Source of the DNA: Pseudomonadota bacterium
GTDB taxonomy: Bacteria; Pseudomonadota; Gammaproteobacteria; Burkholderiales; Burkholderiaceae_C
Reading direction: 5' to 3'
Assembly: GCA_018241895.1 (NCBI GenBank)
Contig: JAFECX010000146.1
Location: 1-41,578, forward strand
DNA: 41,578 nucleotides
Below, one piece after another: positions 17,007 to 25,715 of this stretch (positions within the stretch are counted from its first letter, which is position 1; each line of letters starts with the position of its first letter). The notes beneath the pieces were generated by a model. The model saw only the letters and a list, made by a program, of their open reading frames with translations. It was not told the DNA's origin and did no database searches. Position numbers and translations under genes: made by a program.

Positions 17007-18383
17007 TCAGGCCGGCTCGGGCACGCTCGGCAGCCCCGCCAGCGCCATCGCCAGCTCGGCCTGGTCGTAGTCCATGTCGACCAGCTTGCCGGCCGCGTAG
17101 GCGCTGTACGCGGCCATGTCGAAGTGGCCGTGGCCGCTGAGGTTGAACAGGATGGTCTCGCTCTTGCCCTCGGCCTTGCAGCGCAGCGCCTCGACGACGG
17201 CGGCCTTCACCGCGTGGTTGGCCTCCGGCGCCGGCACGATGCCTTCGGCACGCGCGAACAGCACCCCCGCATCGAAGCACTCGGTCTGGTGGTAGGCCGA
17301 CGCCTCGATCAGGCCGAGCTCCTTGAGGTGGCTCACCAGCGGCGCCATGCCGTGGTAGCGCAGCCCGCCGGCGTGGAAGCCCGGCGGCGTGAAGGTGCTG
17401 CCCAGCGTGTGCATCTTCACCAGCGGCGTGAGGTGGCTGGTGTCGCCGAAGTCGTAGGCGAACTTGCCGAGCGTCAGCGTCGGGCAGGCCGCCGGCTCGA
17501 CGGCGACGACGCGTCGCTTCTTGGTCTTGCCGCCGCCGCGCAACTGCTGCCCGATGAACGGGAACGCGATGCCGGCGAAGTTGCTGCCGCCGCCGGTGCA
17601 GCCGATGATCACGTCGGGGTCGTCGCCGGCCATCTCGAACTGCGCCATCGCCTCCTGGCCGACGATGGTCTGGTGCAGCAGCACGTGGTTGAGCACCGAG
17701 CCGAGCGCGTACTTGGTGTCGTCGTTGGTCGCGGCGACCTCGACCGCCTCGCTGATGGCCAGGCCGAGCGAACCCGGGTGGTTGGGGTTCTTCTCGAGCA
17801 CGGCGCGGCCCGAATTGGTGAGGTTGCTCGGGCTCGGGTGGCACACCGCGCCGTAGGTCTCCATCAGCGCGCGGCGGTACGGCTTCTGGTCGTAGCTGAT
17901 GCGCACCTGGAACACCGTGACCGCGATGTTGAACAGCGCCCCGGCGAAGGCCAGCGACGAGCCCCACTGGCCGGCGCCGGTCTCGGTGGAGATCTTCTTG
18001 ATGCCGGCCTGCGCGTTGTACCAGGCCTGCGGCACCGCGGTGTTGGGCTTGTGCGAGCCGGCCGGCGAGACGCCTTCGTACTTGTAGTAGATCTTGGCCG
18101 GCGTGCCGAGCACCTTCTCGAGGCGGTGGGCACGAAACAGCGGCGAGGGACGCCACAGCCGGAACACCTCACGGATCGGCTCTGGAATCTCGATCTCGCG
18201 CTCGGTGCTCACCTCCTGCATGATGAGCGACATCGGGAACAGCGGTGCCAGGTCGTCGGGTCCGAGCGGCTGCAGCGTGCCCGGATGCAGCGGCGGCGGC
18301 AGCGGCACCGGCAGGTCGGCCGCGATGTTGTACCAGTGGCGAGGCATGCGGCTCTCGTCGAGCAGGTACTTGGTGGTCGGCAT
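17007..18383 (-). CDS. trpB2: Stand-alone tryptophan synthase beta-like protein TrpB2
   Basis: PLP-dependent enzyme of the TrpB2 type, 458 residues, longer than the ~400 of canonical TrpB1. The long N-terminal part (MPTTKYLLDESRMPRHWYNI ... PPPLHPGT) is a TrpB2 hallmark. GRTPL-equivalent RPSPLFRAHRLEK, the PLP-lysine motif GSHKPNTA with Lys112, TETGAGQWGSS, the phosphate loop GCTGGGSNFAG and the terminal LSGHGHFD are intact. Known members condense indole with serine, but some may use other nucleophiles. No trpA or other tryptophan gene is nearby, so its role here is open. AGAGGAG precedes the ATG at 18383. The next gene upstream is mfd, whose stop lies 275 bp away; that gap shows a possible -10 (TAACAT, 18421-18416) and nothing else clear. 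Confidence 0.93.
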   Translation of the reverse strand: MPTTKYLLDESRMPRHWYNIAADLPVPLPPPLHPGTLQPLGPDDLAPLFPMSLIMQEVSTEREIEIPEPIREVFRLWRPSPLFRAHRLEKVLGTPAKIYYKYEGVSPAGSHKPNTAVPQAWYNAQAGIKKISTETGAGQWGSSLAFAGALFNIAVTVFQVRISYDQKPYRRALMETYGAVCHPSPSNLTNSGRAVLEKNPNHPGSLGLAISEAVEVAATNDDTKYALGSVLNHVLLHQTIVGQEAMAQFEMAGDDPDVIIGCTGGGSNFAGIAFPFIGQQLRGGGKTKKRRVVAVEPAACPTLTLGKFAYDFGDTSHLTPLVKMHTLGSTFTPPGFHAGGLRYHGMAPLVSHLKELGLIEASAYHQTECFDAGVLFARAEGIVPAPEANHAVKAAVVEALRCKAEGKSETILFNLSGHGHFDMAAYSAYAAGKLVDMDYDQAELAMALAGLPSVPEPA

Positions 18384-18658
18384 CGTCGTCTCCTCTGGGC
18401 GGTTGGCGTCATTTCATGTTAGCGGGCGGCCGTGCAGGCGGCCACGGGTTTGTCCCTGCAGGTACTTACCCTCGCTCACCGGCGCCGTGCGCGCGGCCGC
18501 ACTCCGCTCGGCCGGGCGCACGGCGTTGCCGAGGCCTGCTGCGCAGCGGCCGCTGCCCGAGCGCGCCGACCGCCGATGGCCGCGGCGCCCCCGTATCGCG
18601 AGTCGGCGGCCGCAGGATGCGATGCCGCACCGCGGACGCGAGTGGACCCGGCTGGCGA

Positions 18659-21600
18659 TCAGGCCGCAATCGGTTCCGCGCGCCCGAGCGTGCGCAGCAG
18701 GTCGCGCAGGTAGTGCGCGCGCTCGCCGGGCGCGGCGATCTCGCGTTCGATGCGCAGCTTGGCGTTGCCGGCGAGCTTGACGGTGCGGTTCTTCTGCACC
18801 AGTTCGACGATGCGCTGCGGGTCCACCGGCGCATCGCCGCGGAAGGTGACGTTCATCGCCCGTGGGCCGGCGTCGATCTTGAGCACGCCGTAGCCGCGCG
18901 CCAGCACGCGCAGGCGGTGCGTGTCGAACAGGGTCTGCCCCTGCGGCGGCAGCTTGCCGAAACGGTCGGTGATCTCCTCGAGCAGCGCGTCGATGCGCTC
19001 GGCCTTGTCGGCCAGCGCCAGACGCTTGTACAGCGCCAGCCGCGTGTGCACGTCGGCGCAGTAGGCCTCGGGCAGCAGCGCCGGCGCATGCAGGTTGATC
19101 TCGGTCGTGGCCGCCAGCGGCGAGACGAGGTCGGCCGGATCGGGCTCGTGGCCGGCCTTCAGCGCGCGCACCGCCTCGGCCAGCATGTCGTTGTAGAGCT
19201 GGAAGCCGACTTCCATGATGTTGCCGCTCTGGCTCTCGCCCAGCACCTCGCCGGCGCCGCGGATCTCGAGGTCGTGCATCGCGAGGTAGAAGCCGCTGCC
19301 CAGCTCCTCCATCTGCTGGATCGCTTCGAGCCGCTGCGCCGCCGGCTTGGCGAGCGACTCGAGGTCGGGCACCAGCAGGTAGGCGTAGGCCTGATGGTGG
19401 CTGCGCCCGACGCGCCCGCGCAGCTGGTGCAGTTGCGCGAGGCCGAACTTGTCGGCGCGCGCGATGACGATGGTGTTGGCGCTCGGCACGTCGATGCCGG
19501 TCTCGATGATGGTCGAGCACAGCAGCAGGTTGTGGCGCTGCGCGACGAAGTCGCGCATCACGCGCTCGAGCTCGCGCTCGGGCATCTGGCCGTGCGCGAT
19601 GGCGATGCGCGCCTCGGGCAGCAGTTCGGCCAGCCGGTCGCGCCGCGCCGCGATCGTCTCGACCTCGTTGTGCAGGAAGTAGACCTGGCCGCCGCGCTTC
19701 AACTCGCGCAGCACGGCCTCGCGGATGACGCCGCTGCCCTCGTTGCGCACGAAGGTCTTGATGGCCAGGCGGCGCTGCGGCGCGGTGGCGATCACCGACA
19801 GGTCCCGCAGCCCCTCGAGCGCCATGCCCAGCGTGCGCGGGATCGGCGTGGCGGTGAGCGTGAGCACGTCGACCTCGCTGCGCAGCGCCTTGATCGCCTC
19901 CTTGTGGCGCACGCCGAAGCGGTGCTCCTCGTCGACGACGAGCAGCCCCAGGCGCGCGAACTTCACGTCCGGCGACAGCAGCTTGTGCGTGCCGACGACG
20001 ATGTCGATGCTGCCGTCGGCCAGCCCGTCGAGCGCGGTCTTGGTCTCCCTGCCGCTGCGAAAGCGCGATAGCTGGGCGATCCTGACCGGCCACTTGCCGA
20101 AGCGCTCCGAGATGGTCTGGTAGTGCTGCTCGGCCAGCAGCGTGGTCGGCGCGAGGATGGCCACCTGGCGGCCCCCGTGCACGGCGACGAAGGCCGCGCG
20201 CAGCGCGACCTCGGTCTTGCCGAAGCCGACGTCGCCGCACACCAGGCGGTCCATCGGCCGCGGGCTCACCATGTCCTGGATCACGGCGTGGATCGCGGCG
20301 CGCTGGTCGGCCGTCTCCTCGAAGCCGAAGCTGGCGGCGAAGGCCTCGTAGTCGCCGGCGCTGAAGCGGTGGACGAGGCCCTGGCGCGCAGCGCGTCGCG
20401 CATACAGGTTCAGCAGCTCGGCGGCGCTGTCGCGCACCTGCTCGGCCGCCTTGCGGCGCGCCCTGTCCCACTGCCCGCTGCCCAACCGGTGCAGCGGCGC
20501 CTCCTCGGCCGCCACGCCGGTGTAGCGGCTGATGAGGTGCAGCTGCGCGACGGGCACGTACAGCGTCGCGCCGTCGGCGTATTCGAGGTGCAGGAACTCG
20601 CTCGCGCCCGATCCCGTGCCCGAGGCGGCGTCGCCGTTGCCGACATCGATGTTGACGAGGCCGCGGTAGCGCCCGATGCCGTGGTTGAGGTGCACCACCG
20701 GGTCGCCGATCTCGAGCTCGGCCAGGTCCTTGATCAGCGCGTCGACGTTGCTTGCCTGCTCCTGCTTGCGCCGGCGCCGCGACTCGCGCGTGGTGGCGAA
20801 GAGCTCGGTCTCGGTGACGAACTGGACGTCGATGCCCGCGTCGGCGCCGTCGCGGTCGTGCCAGTGGAAGCCTTCGGCCAGCGGCGCAGCGGCAATCGCC
20901 ACCTTCTGGGCGCCGGCGAGGAACTCGGCCAGCGTGTCCACGCTCGGCACCGTGATGCGGTGCTCGCGCAGCAGTTCGAGCACGGTCTCGCGGCGGCCTT
21001 CGCTCTCGGCCAGCAACAGCACGCGTGCCGGCGTCTCGCGCAGGTGGCGCTCGAGCCGCCCGAGCGGCGCCGTGGCGCCGCGATCGACGCTCACGTCCGG
21101 CAGCGGCCGTGCCCAGGCCAGCGGCCCGTGGCCGCGCAGCGCCAGGGTCGCGAACGGCTGGCTGCGCGCAAAGAACTCGTCCGCAGGCATGAACAACTCG
21201 GCCGGCGCGAGCAGCGGGCGCTCGGGGTCGTGCTGCAGGAAGCGGTGGCGTTCGCGCGTGTCGCTCCAGAAGCGCTCGACGGCCTCGCTCACCTCGCCGT
21301 GCAGCACGAGCGCGGCGCCGGCGTCCAGGTAGTCGAACAGCGTCGCCGTCTGCTCGAAGAACAGCGGCAGGTAGTACTCGATGCCGCCGCCGGCGACGCC
21401 GTTGGCGATGTCCTTGTAGATGCGCGAGCGCGTCGGGTCGCCTTCGATCTTCTCGCGCCAGCGGGCGCGGAACGCCGTGCGCGCGGCCTCGTCGAGCGGA
21501 AACTCGCGCCCGGGCAGCAGCCGCACCTCGGGCACCGGGTACAGGCTGCGCTGCGTGTCGGGGTCGAAGGTGCGGATCGAGTCGATCTCGTCGCCGAACA

Positions 21601-22147
21601 GGTCGACGCGGTACGGCACCGGCGAGCCCATCGGGTAGAGGTCGATCAGGCCGCCGCGCACCGCGTACTCGCCGGGCGAGACGACCTGGCTCACGTGCTG
21701 GTAGCCGGCCAGCGTGAGCTGCGCCTTGAGGCCCGCCTCGTCGAGCCGATCCTTGTGCTTGAAGCGAAAGGTGTAGGCGGCGAGGAAGGAGGGCGGCGCC
21801 AGGCGCGTGAGCGCGGTGCTCGCCGGCAGCAGCACGACATCCAGCTCGCGTTGGTGCACCCGCCACAGCGTGGCCAGGCGCTCGGACACCAGGTCCTGGT
21901 GCGGGCTGAAGTTGTCGTACGGCAGCGTTTCCCAGTCGGGGAACACCGCGACGCGCAGGCCCGGCTCGAAGAAGACGATCTCGTCGGCCAGGCGCGCCGC
22001 GTCGGCCGGCTCGGCGGTGAAGACGGCGACGGCGCGCTGCTGCGCCGAGCGTTCGCGCGCCACGCGCGCCAGCAGCAGCGCATCGGCCGAGCCGAGCGGG
22101 CGGGGGGACGTGTAGCGCTTGCCGGGCGCGACGGGAGGCAGTTGCAT
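18659..22147 (-). CDS. mfd: Transcription-repair coupling factor Mfd
   Basis: Removes RNA polymerase stalled at DNA lesions and recruits UvrA. The 1162 residues compare with 1148 in E. coli. The N-terminal UvrB-homology module (~15-350) carries FPDWETLPYDNFSPHQDLVSERL. The RNA-polymerase-interacting domain follows (~500-560; DPVVHLNHGIGRYRGLV). The SF2 translocase has Walker A GDVGFGKTE near 640, the DEEH box near 739 (LLVVDEEHRFG) and motif VI QLRGRVGRS. The TRCF C-terminal domain is complete. ATG 22147 begins MQLPPVAPGKRY; the frame stays open upstream but then runs into ispD. It diverges from ispD over 27 bp through a palindromic -10. Confidence 0.98.
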   Translation of the reverse strand: MQLPPVAPGKRYTSPRPLGSADALLLARVARERSAQQRAVAVFTAEPADAARLADEIVFFEPGLRVAVFPDWETLPYDNFSPHQDLVSERLATLWRVHQRELDVVLLPASTALTRLAPPSFLAAYTFRFKHKDRLDEAGLKAQLTLAGYQHVSQVVSPGEYAVRGGLIDLYPMGSPVPYRVDLFGDEIDSIRTFDPDTQRSLYPVPEVRLLPGREFPLDEAARTAFRARWREKIEGDPTRSRIYKDIANGVAGGGIEYYLPLFFEQTATLFDYLDAGAALVLHGEVSEAVERFWSDTRERHRFLQHDPERPLLAPAELFMPADEFFARSQPFATLALRGHGPLAWARPLPDVSVDRGATAPLGRLERHLRETPARVLLLAESEGRRETVLELLREHRITVPSVDTLAEFLAGAQKVAIAAAPLAEGFHWHDRDGADAGIDVQFVTETELFATTRESRRRRKQEQASNVDALIKDLAELEIGDPVVHLNHGIGRYRGLVNIDVGNGDAASGTGSGASEFLHLEYADGATLYVPVAQLHLISRYTGVAAEEAPLHRLGSGQWDRARRKAAEQVRDSAAELLNLYARRAARQGLVHRFSAGDYEAFAASFGFEETADQRAAIHAVIQDMVSPRPMDRLVCGDVGFGKTEVALRAAFVAVHGGRQVAILAPTTLLAEQHYQTISERFGKWPVRIAQLSRFRSGRETKTALDGLADGSIDIVVGTHKLLSPDVKFARLGLLVVDEEHRFGVRHKEAIKALRSEVDVLTLTATPIPRTLGMALEGLRDLSVIATAPQRRLAIKTFVRNEGSGVIREAVLRELKRGGQVYFLHNEVETIAARRDRLAELLPEARIAIAHGQMPERELERVMRDFVAQRHNLLLCSTIIETGIDVPSANTIVIARADKFGLAQLHQLRGRVGRSHHQAYAYLLVPDLESLAKPAAQRLEAIQQMEELGSGFYLAMHDLEIRGAGEVLGESQSGNIMEVGFQLYNDMLAEAVRALKAGHEPDPADLVSPLAATTEINLHAPALLPEAYCADVHTRLALYKRLALADKAERIDALLEEITDRFGKLPPQGQTLFDTHRLRVLARGYGVLKIDAGPRAMNVTFRGDAPVDPQRIVELVQKNRTVKLAGNAKLRIEREIAAPGERAHYLRDLLRTLGRAEPIAA

Positions 22148-22157
22148 GGACGCACGA

Positions 22158-22167
22158 ATTCTAGAAT
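22158..22167. promoter_or_regulatory. Palindromic shared -10 element for mfd and ispD
   Basis: The perfect palindrome ATTCTAGAAT reads TAGAAT (a 5/6 match to TATAAT) on both strands: plus 22162-22167 and minus 22163-22158. The ispD ATG is 7 nt downstream on one side and the mfd ATG about 10 nt downstream on the other. Both transcripts would be leaderless or nearly so. No convincing -35 is seen. Confidence 0.5.
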
Positions 22168-22174
22168 CGCCGCG

Positions 22175-22873
22175 ATGGACGACGCCGCGCCGCGCTGCTT
22201 CGCGCTCGTGCCCTGTGCCGGCATCGGCGAGCGCGCGGGCACCGAGGTGCCCAAGCAGTACGCGCCGCTGGCCGGCCGTGCGCTGGTGGCGCACACGCTG
22301 GCCGCGCTCGACGCCGTGCCGCACCTGCGGGCCACGCTGGTGGTGCTGGCGCCGGGCGATGCCGCCTTCGAAGCCGCGGTGCCCGGATGGCACGGCGCGC
22401 GGCGCTGGCTCGCGCACTGCGGCGGTGCCACCCGCGCCGCGTCGGTGGCCGCCGGGCTGGCGGTGCTGCGCGAGCGCGGCGTGCGCGACGACGACTGGGT
22501 GCTGGTGCACGACGCGGCGCGCTGCCTGCTGCGCCCGGCGTGGGTCGAACGGCTCATCGACGCCTGCCTCGGCGACGCCGTGGGCGGGCTGCTCGCGCTG
22601 CCGCTGGCCGACACGCTCAAGCTGGCCGATGGCCGGCGCAGCGTGCACACCCTCGCGCGCACCGACAAGTGGCTGGCGCAGACGCCGCAGATGTTTCGCT
22701 GCGCCGAGTTGCAGGCCGCGCTCGCGGCCGCCGGCGATGCCGTCACCGACGAGGCGAGCGCGATCGAGGCGAGCGGCCGCGCGCCGCTGCTCGTCAGCGG
22801 CGAGGTCGAGAACCTGAAAGTCACCTGGCCGGCCGATTTCGCCCTCGCGCGGCGGCTGCTGCAGACGCGATGA
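22175..22873 (+). CDS. ispD: 2-C-methyl-D-erythritol 4-phosphate cytidylyltransferase IspD
   Basis: Third step of the MEP isoprenoid pathway (MEP plus CTP to CDP-ME). The 232 residues are normal. The N-terminal nucleotide-binding loop reads [18 protein letters not shown], with the conserved [30 protein letters not shown] and [11 protein letters not shown] are the other family blocks. The start at ATG 22175 aligns the first beta strand as expected. The TGA overlaps the ispF ATG (ATGA), so the two are translationally coupled. A -10-like TAGAAT lies only 7 nt upstream. Confidence 0.97.
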   Translation: MDDAAPRCFALVPCAGIGERAGTEVPKQYAPLAGRALVAHTLAALDAVPHLRATLVVLAPGDAAFEAAVPGWHGARRWLAHCGGATRAASVAAGLAVLRERGVRDDDWVLVHDAARCLLRPAWVERLIDACLGDAVGGLLALPLADTLKLADGRRSVHTLARTDKWLAQTPQMFRCAELQAALAAAGDAVTDEASAIEASGRAPLLVSGEVENLKVTWPADFALARRLLQTR

Positions 22874-23391
22874 ACCCGATGGAGCTGCGCGTCGGCGAAG
22901 GCTGGGACACGCACCAGCTCGTCACCGGCCGCCCGCTGGTGCTGGGCGGCGTGACGATCCCGCACAGCCACGGCCTGCTCGGCCACTCCGACGCCGACGC
23001 GCTGCTGCACGCCATCACCGACGCCCTGCTGGGCGCGGCCGGCCTGGGGGACATCGGGCGGCATTTCCCCGACACCGACGCCGCCTTGCGCGGCGCCGAT
23101 TCGCGCCAGCTGCTGGCCGAGGCGGCGCGGCGCGTGCGCGCTGCCGGCTGGGCCATCGTCAACATCGACAGCACCATCGTCGCGCAGGCGCCGAAGATGG
23201 CGCCGCACATCGCGGCGATGCGCGCGGCCATCGCCGCCGTGCTCGGGCTGGCCGACGATGCCGTCAACGTGAAGGCCAAGACGGCCGAGAAGATGGGGCC
23301 GGTGGGGGAGGGCCGCGCCATCGAGGCGCGAGCGGTGTGCTTGCTGGCGCGGGTGCCGGGCGGCGCCACCGTGCTCCCCGTTCGGCCCTGA
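22870..23391 (+). CDS. ispF: 2-C-methyl-D-erythritol 2,4-cyclodiphosphate synthase IspF
   Basis: Converts CDP-ME 2-phosphate to MEcPP in the MEP pathway. The 173 residues include the metal-binding GEGWDTHQL (Asp and His ligands), [33 protein letters not shown], and the C-terminal [22 protein letters not shown]. It starts at ATG 22870 overlapping the ispD stop. It converges on the envZ-like gene across 45 bp of very GC-rich sequence with no T-tract terminator. Confidence 0.98.
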   Translation: MNPMELRVGEGWDTHQLVTGRPLVLGGVTIPHSHGLLGHSDADALLHAITDALLGAAGLGDIGRHFPDTDAALRGADSRQLLAEAARRVRAAGWAIVNIDSTIVAQAPKMAPHIAAMRAAIAAVLGLADDAVNVKAKTAEKMGPVGEGRAIEARAVCLLARVPGGATVLPVRP

Positions 23392-23436
23392 GCGCTCGAG
23401 TCCGTGGCGCCTCGGGGCCCCGGGCCCGGACCGGCA

Positions 23437-24804
23437 TCAGCCCGGCGCGCGCTTGAGCCGCAGGTGCACGACGAGCCCGCCGTCGGCCGCGTTGGCCAGT
23501 TCGAGACTGCCGCCCATGCGCTGCATGGCCTTCTCGACGATCGCCAGCCCGAGCCCGGCCCCGGTGGCCGCCGTGCGCGCGGCGTCCCCGCGGAAGAACG
23601 GCGTCGTCAGCTGCGCCAGCTTCTCCGGCGCCACGCCCGGGCCGTTGTCGCGCACGCTGACGATGGCCCAGGGGCCGGTCTTCACGCTCGTCACCGTGAT
23701 CTCGGCGACGCCCGAGTAAGTGTTGCGGCCGTAGCGGCGTGCGTTCTCGAACAGGTTCTGGAACACGCGCGCGAGCTCGCTTTCGTCGGCGAGCACGCGC
23801 ACGTCGGGCGTCACGCGCGACTGGATGCGCACCTGCATCGGGTCGCGAAAGCGCGCTGCCTCGCGCTCGACCAGCCCGGCCACGCCGACCGCACGCATGG
23901 CCGCGTCGCCGGGCCGCGCGTAGTCCATGAACTTGTCGATGATGCCGTCGAGCTGGTCGATGTCGCTGGCCATGTTGCAGCGCGCCTCCTCGTCGGCGAC
24001 GCTCATCTCGGTTTCCAGGCGCAGCCGCGCCAGCGGCGTGCGCAGGTCGTGGCTGATGCCGGCCAGCATCACCGTGCGATCCTCCTCGACGCGGGCGAGC
24101 TCGCGCGCCATGCGGTTGAAGCCGCGGTTGACCTCGCGGATCTCGCTCGTGAGCGTGTTCTCGTCCAGGCGCGAATCGAGGTCGCCCTCGCGGATGCGGC
24201 TGGCCGCGAACGACAGCTGCTTGAGCGGGCGGTTGATCAGGCTGGCGATGGCGATCGAGCCCACGAGCGTTGCTGCCAGCGCGATGCCGATCCACACGAA
24301 CCAGGTCGTGCGCGACAGGGCCGCTTCGCGCGCCGGCGGCGACTGCATCCAGTAGCGGTCGCGCTCGATCGTGAAGCCGACCCACAGGCCCGGCTGCGCG
24401 TTGACGCTGCTGGCGACGATGGCGTCGGGGCCGAGCGCGGCGCGCAGTTCCTCGCCCACGCGACGCGTGAAGCGGTCGACCTCGTACGGCTCCCAGCGGT
24501 CGCCGGGCTCGCGCGGCAGCACGCGCACGGCCGACGACGCGGCCACGCTCTTGACCGTGGCCACGCGGTTGACGGGGTCGGATTGCAGCAGCGCCGTGCG
24601 CGTCAGGTTCACCAGCGCGGCCGTCTCCTGCGCCTGCTGCACCGCGCGCGGCTCGAGTTCGAGCGCGCGCAGCGTCTGCATCCACGCGAAGATGCCGCCT
24701 GCCAGCAGCAGCGCGAGCAGGCCGAAGGTGCGCCAGAAGAGGTTCAGACCGAGCAGCGTGCCCGCTGTGCGCGCCTCGCGCTGGCGACGCTCAGCTCGTG
24801 CCAT
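23437..24804 (-). CDS. envZ: EnvZ/RisS-like sensor histidine kinase
   Basis: Membrane sensor kinase partner of the adjacent OmpR-type regulator, 455 residues. Transmembrane segments lie at ~18-40 and ~167-190, flanking a periplasmic domain of about 125 residues. A HAMP linker (~190-243) leads to the dimerisation box GISHDLRTPLARLRLETEM with phospho-acceptor His252. The ATPase domain has N-box NLFENARRYG, G1 DNGPGV, F-box TPFFRG and G2 GAGLGLAIV. All catalytic elements are intact. Its ATG overlaps the ompR coding end by 14 bp, so expression is coupled. The stimulus (osmolarity or acid in relatives) cannot be read here. Confidence 0.94.
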   Translation of the reverse strand: MARAERRQREARTAGTLLGLNLFWRTFGLLALLLAGGIFAWMQTLRALELEPRAVQQAQETAALVNLTRTALLQSDPVNRVATVKSVAASSAVRVLPREPGDRWEPYEVDRFTRRVGEELRAALGPDAIVASSVNAQPGLWVGFTIERDRYWMQSPPAREAALSRTTWFVWIGIALAATLVGSIAIASLINRPLKQLSFAASRIREGDLDSRLDENTLTSEIREVNRGFNRMARELARVEEDRTVMLAGISHDLRTPLARLRLETEMSVADEEARCNMASDIDQLDGIIDKFMDYARPGDAAMRAVGVAGLVEREAARFRDPMQVRIQSRVTPDVRVLADESELARVFQNLFENARRYGRNTYSGVAEITVTSVKTGPWAIVSVRDNGPGVAPEKLAQLTTPFFRGDAARTAATGAGLGLAIVEKAMQRMGGSLELANAADGGLVVHLRLKRAPG

Positions 24805-25525
24805 CGGGCACGAACACGTAGCCCACGCCCCACACCGTCTGGATGTAGCGCGGCTGCGCCGGATCGGGCTCGATCATCTTGCGCAGGCGCGAGATCTGCA
24901 CGTCCAGGCTGCGGTCGAAGGGCTCGAACTCGCGCCCGCGCGCCAGCTGCGCGAGCTTGTCGCGCGACAGCGGCTGGCGCGGATGGCGCACCAGCGCCTT
25001 GAGCATCGAGAACTCGCCGGTGGTGAGCGCGATCTGCTCGCCGTCCTTGGACAGGCGCCGAAGCGACAGGTCGAACTCGAACGGACCGAAGCTCACCGTC
25101 TGCGCTTCCTTGCTCGGCGCGCCGGGCGCCTCGGGCGCGGGACGACGGCGCAGCACCGCGTGGATGCGCGCCAGCAACTCGCGCGGGTTGAACGGCTTGG
25201 GCAGGTAGTCGTCGGCGCCGACCTCGAGACCGACGATGCGATCCACGTCCTCGACCTTGGCCGTGAGCATGATGATCGGCGTGTGGTCGTTGGCCGCGCG
25301 CAGGCGCCGGCAGATCGACAGGCCGTCCTCGCCGGGCAGCATCAGGTCGAGCACGATCAGGTCGATCGTCTCGCGCGTGAGCACGCGGTTGAGCGCCTTG
25401 GCGTCCTCGGCCAGCAGGACGTCGAAACCCTCCTGCCCGAGATAGCGACGCAACAGATCGCGGATGCGTGCATCGTCGTCGACGACGACGATGCGGTCGG
25501 GCCGGAGATTGGCGGCTGGGCTCAT
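24791..25525 (-). CDS. ompR: OmpR/RisA-like response regulator
   Basis: DNA-binding response regulator of 244 residues. The receiver domain (~10-125) has the acidic cluster VVDDD, phospho-acceptor Asp60 in LIVLDLMLPGEDG, the conserved Thr/Lys (MLTAK, LPKPFNP) and a linker. The winged-helix output domain (~145-240) ends RYIQTVWGVGYVFVPDG, typical of OmpR. A GGGAG ribosome-binding site precedes the ATG at 25525. It is the first gene of an ompR-envZ operon and diverges from the SIMPL gene over 190 bp containing repeated GTAACA/TGTTAC motifs, likely its own regulatory sites. Confidence 0.95.
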   Translation of the reverse strand: MSPAANLRPDRIVVVDDDARIRDLLRRYLGQEGFDVLLAEDAKALNRVLTRETIDLIVLDLMLPGEDGLSICRRLRAANDHTPIIMLTAKVEDVDRIVGLEVGADDYLPKPFNPRELLARIHAVLRRRPAPEAPGAPSKEAQTVSFGPFEFDLSLRRLSKDGEQIALTTGEFSMLKALVRHPRQPLSRDKLAQLARGREFEPFDRSLDVQISRLRKMIEPDPAQPRYIQTVWGVGYVFVPDGTS

Positions 25526-25537
25526 CGGGTACTCCCT

Positions 25538-25607
25538 ACTTGTAACAGCCAGATGTTACGGCCCGGTTTCGCTCGACTTCAGGGCGGCTGGCGGTTCTGT
25601 TACAAGT
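25538..25607. promoter_or_regulatory. Cluster of GTAACA/TGTTAC sites between ompR and the SIMPL gene
   Basis: ACTTGTAACAG (25538-25548) is repeated as its exact inverse CTGTTACAAGT (25597-25607), 48 bp apart. A third half-site TGTTAC (25554-25559) makes a close inverted pair with the first (GTAACA-6 nt-TGTTAC). The two TGTTAC copies lie 44 bp apart in the same orientation. This local AT-rich patch resembles half-sites reported for OmpR-family regulators; autoregulation is inferred. Confidence 0.55.
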
Positions 25608-25715
25608 CTTTCCGTGCCGGCAGCCCGGGTCGGCGTCAACGCGTGATGCCGATCACGCGCTGCTCGCTTCGGGCGCGCCGTTTGCCACGCCTGCAACCCC
25701 TGCGAAAGGAGCGAC

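Noticed and set aside
18384..18658. A small gene or mobile remnant between trpB2 and mfd
   Set aside because: Open frames here have antisense-type composition, no ribosome-binding site and no similarity I recognise; only a weak -10 for trpB2 is noted.
23392..23436. Terminator between ispF and envZ
   Set aside because: The gap has GC-rich self-complementary pieces (GGGGCCCC and a short GTCCG/CGGAC pair) but no convincing stem and no T-tract.
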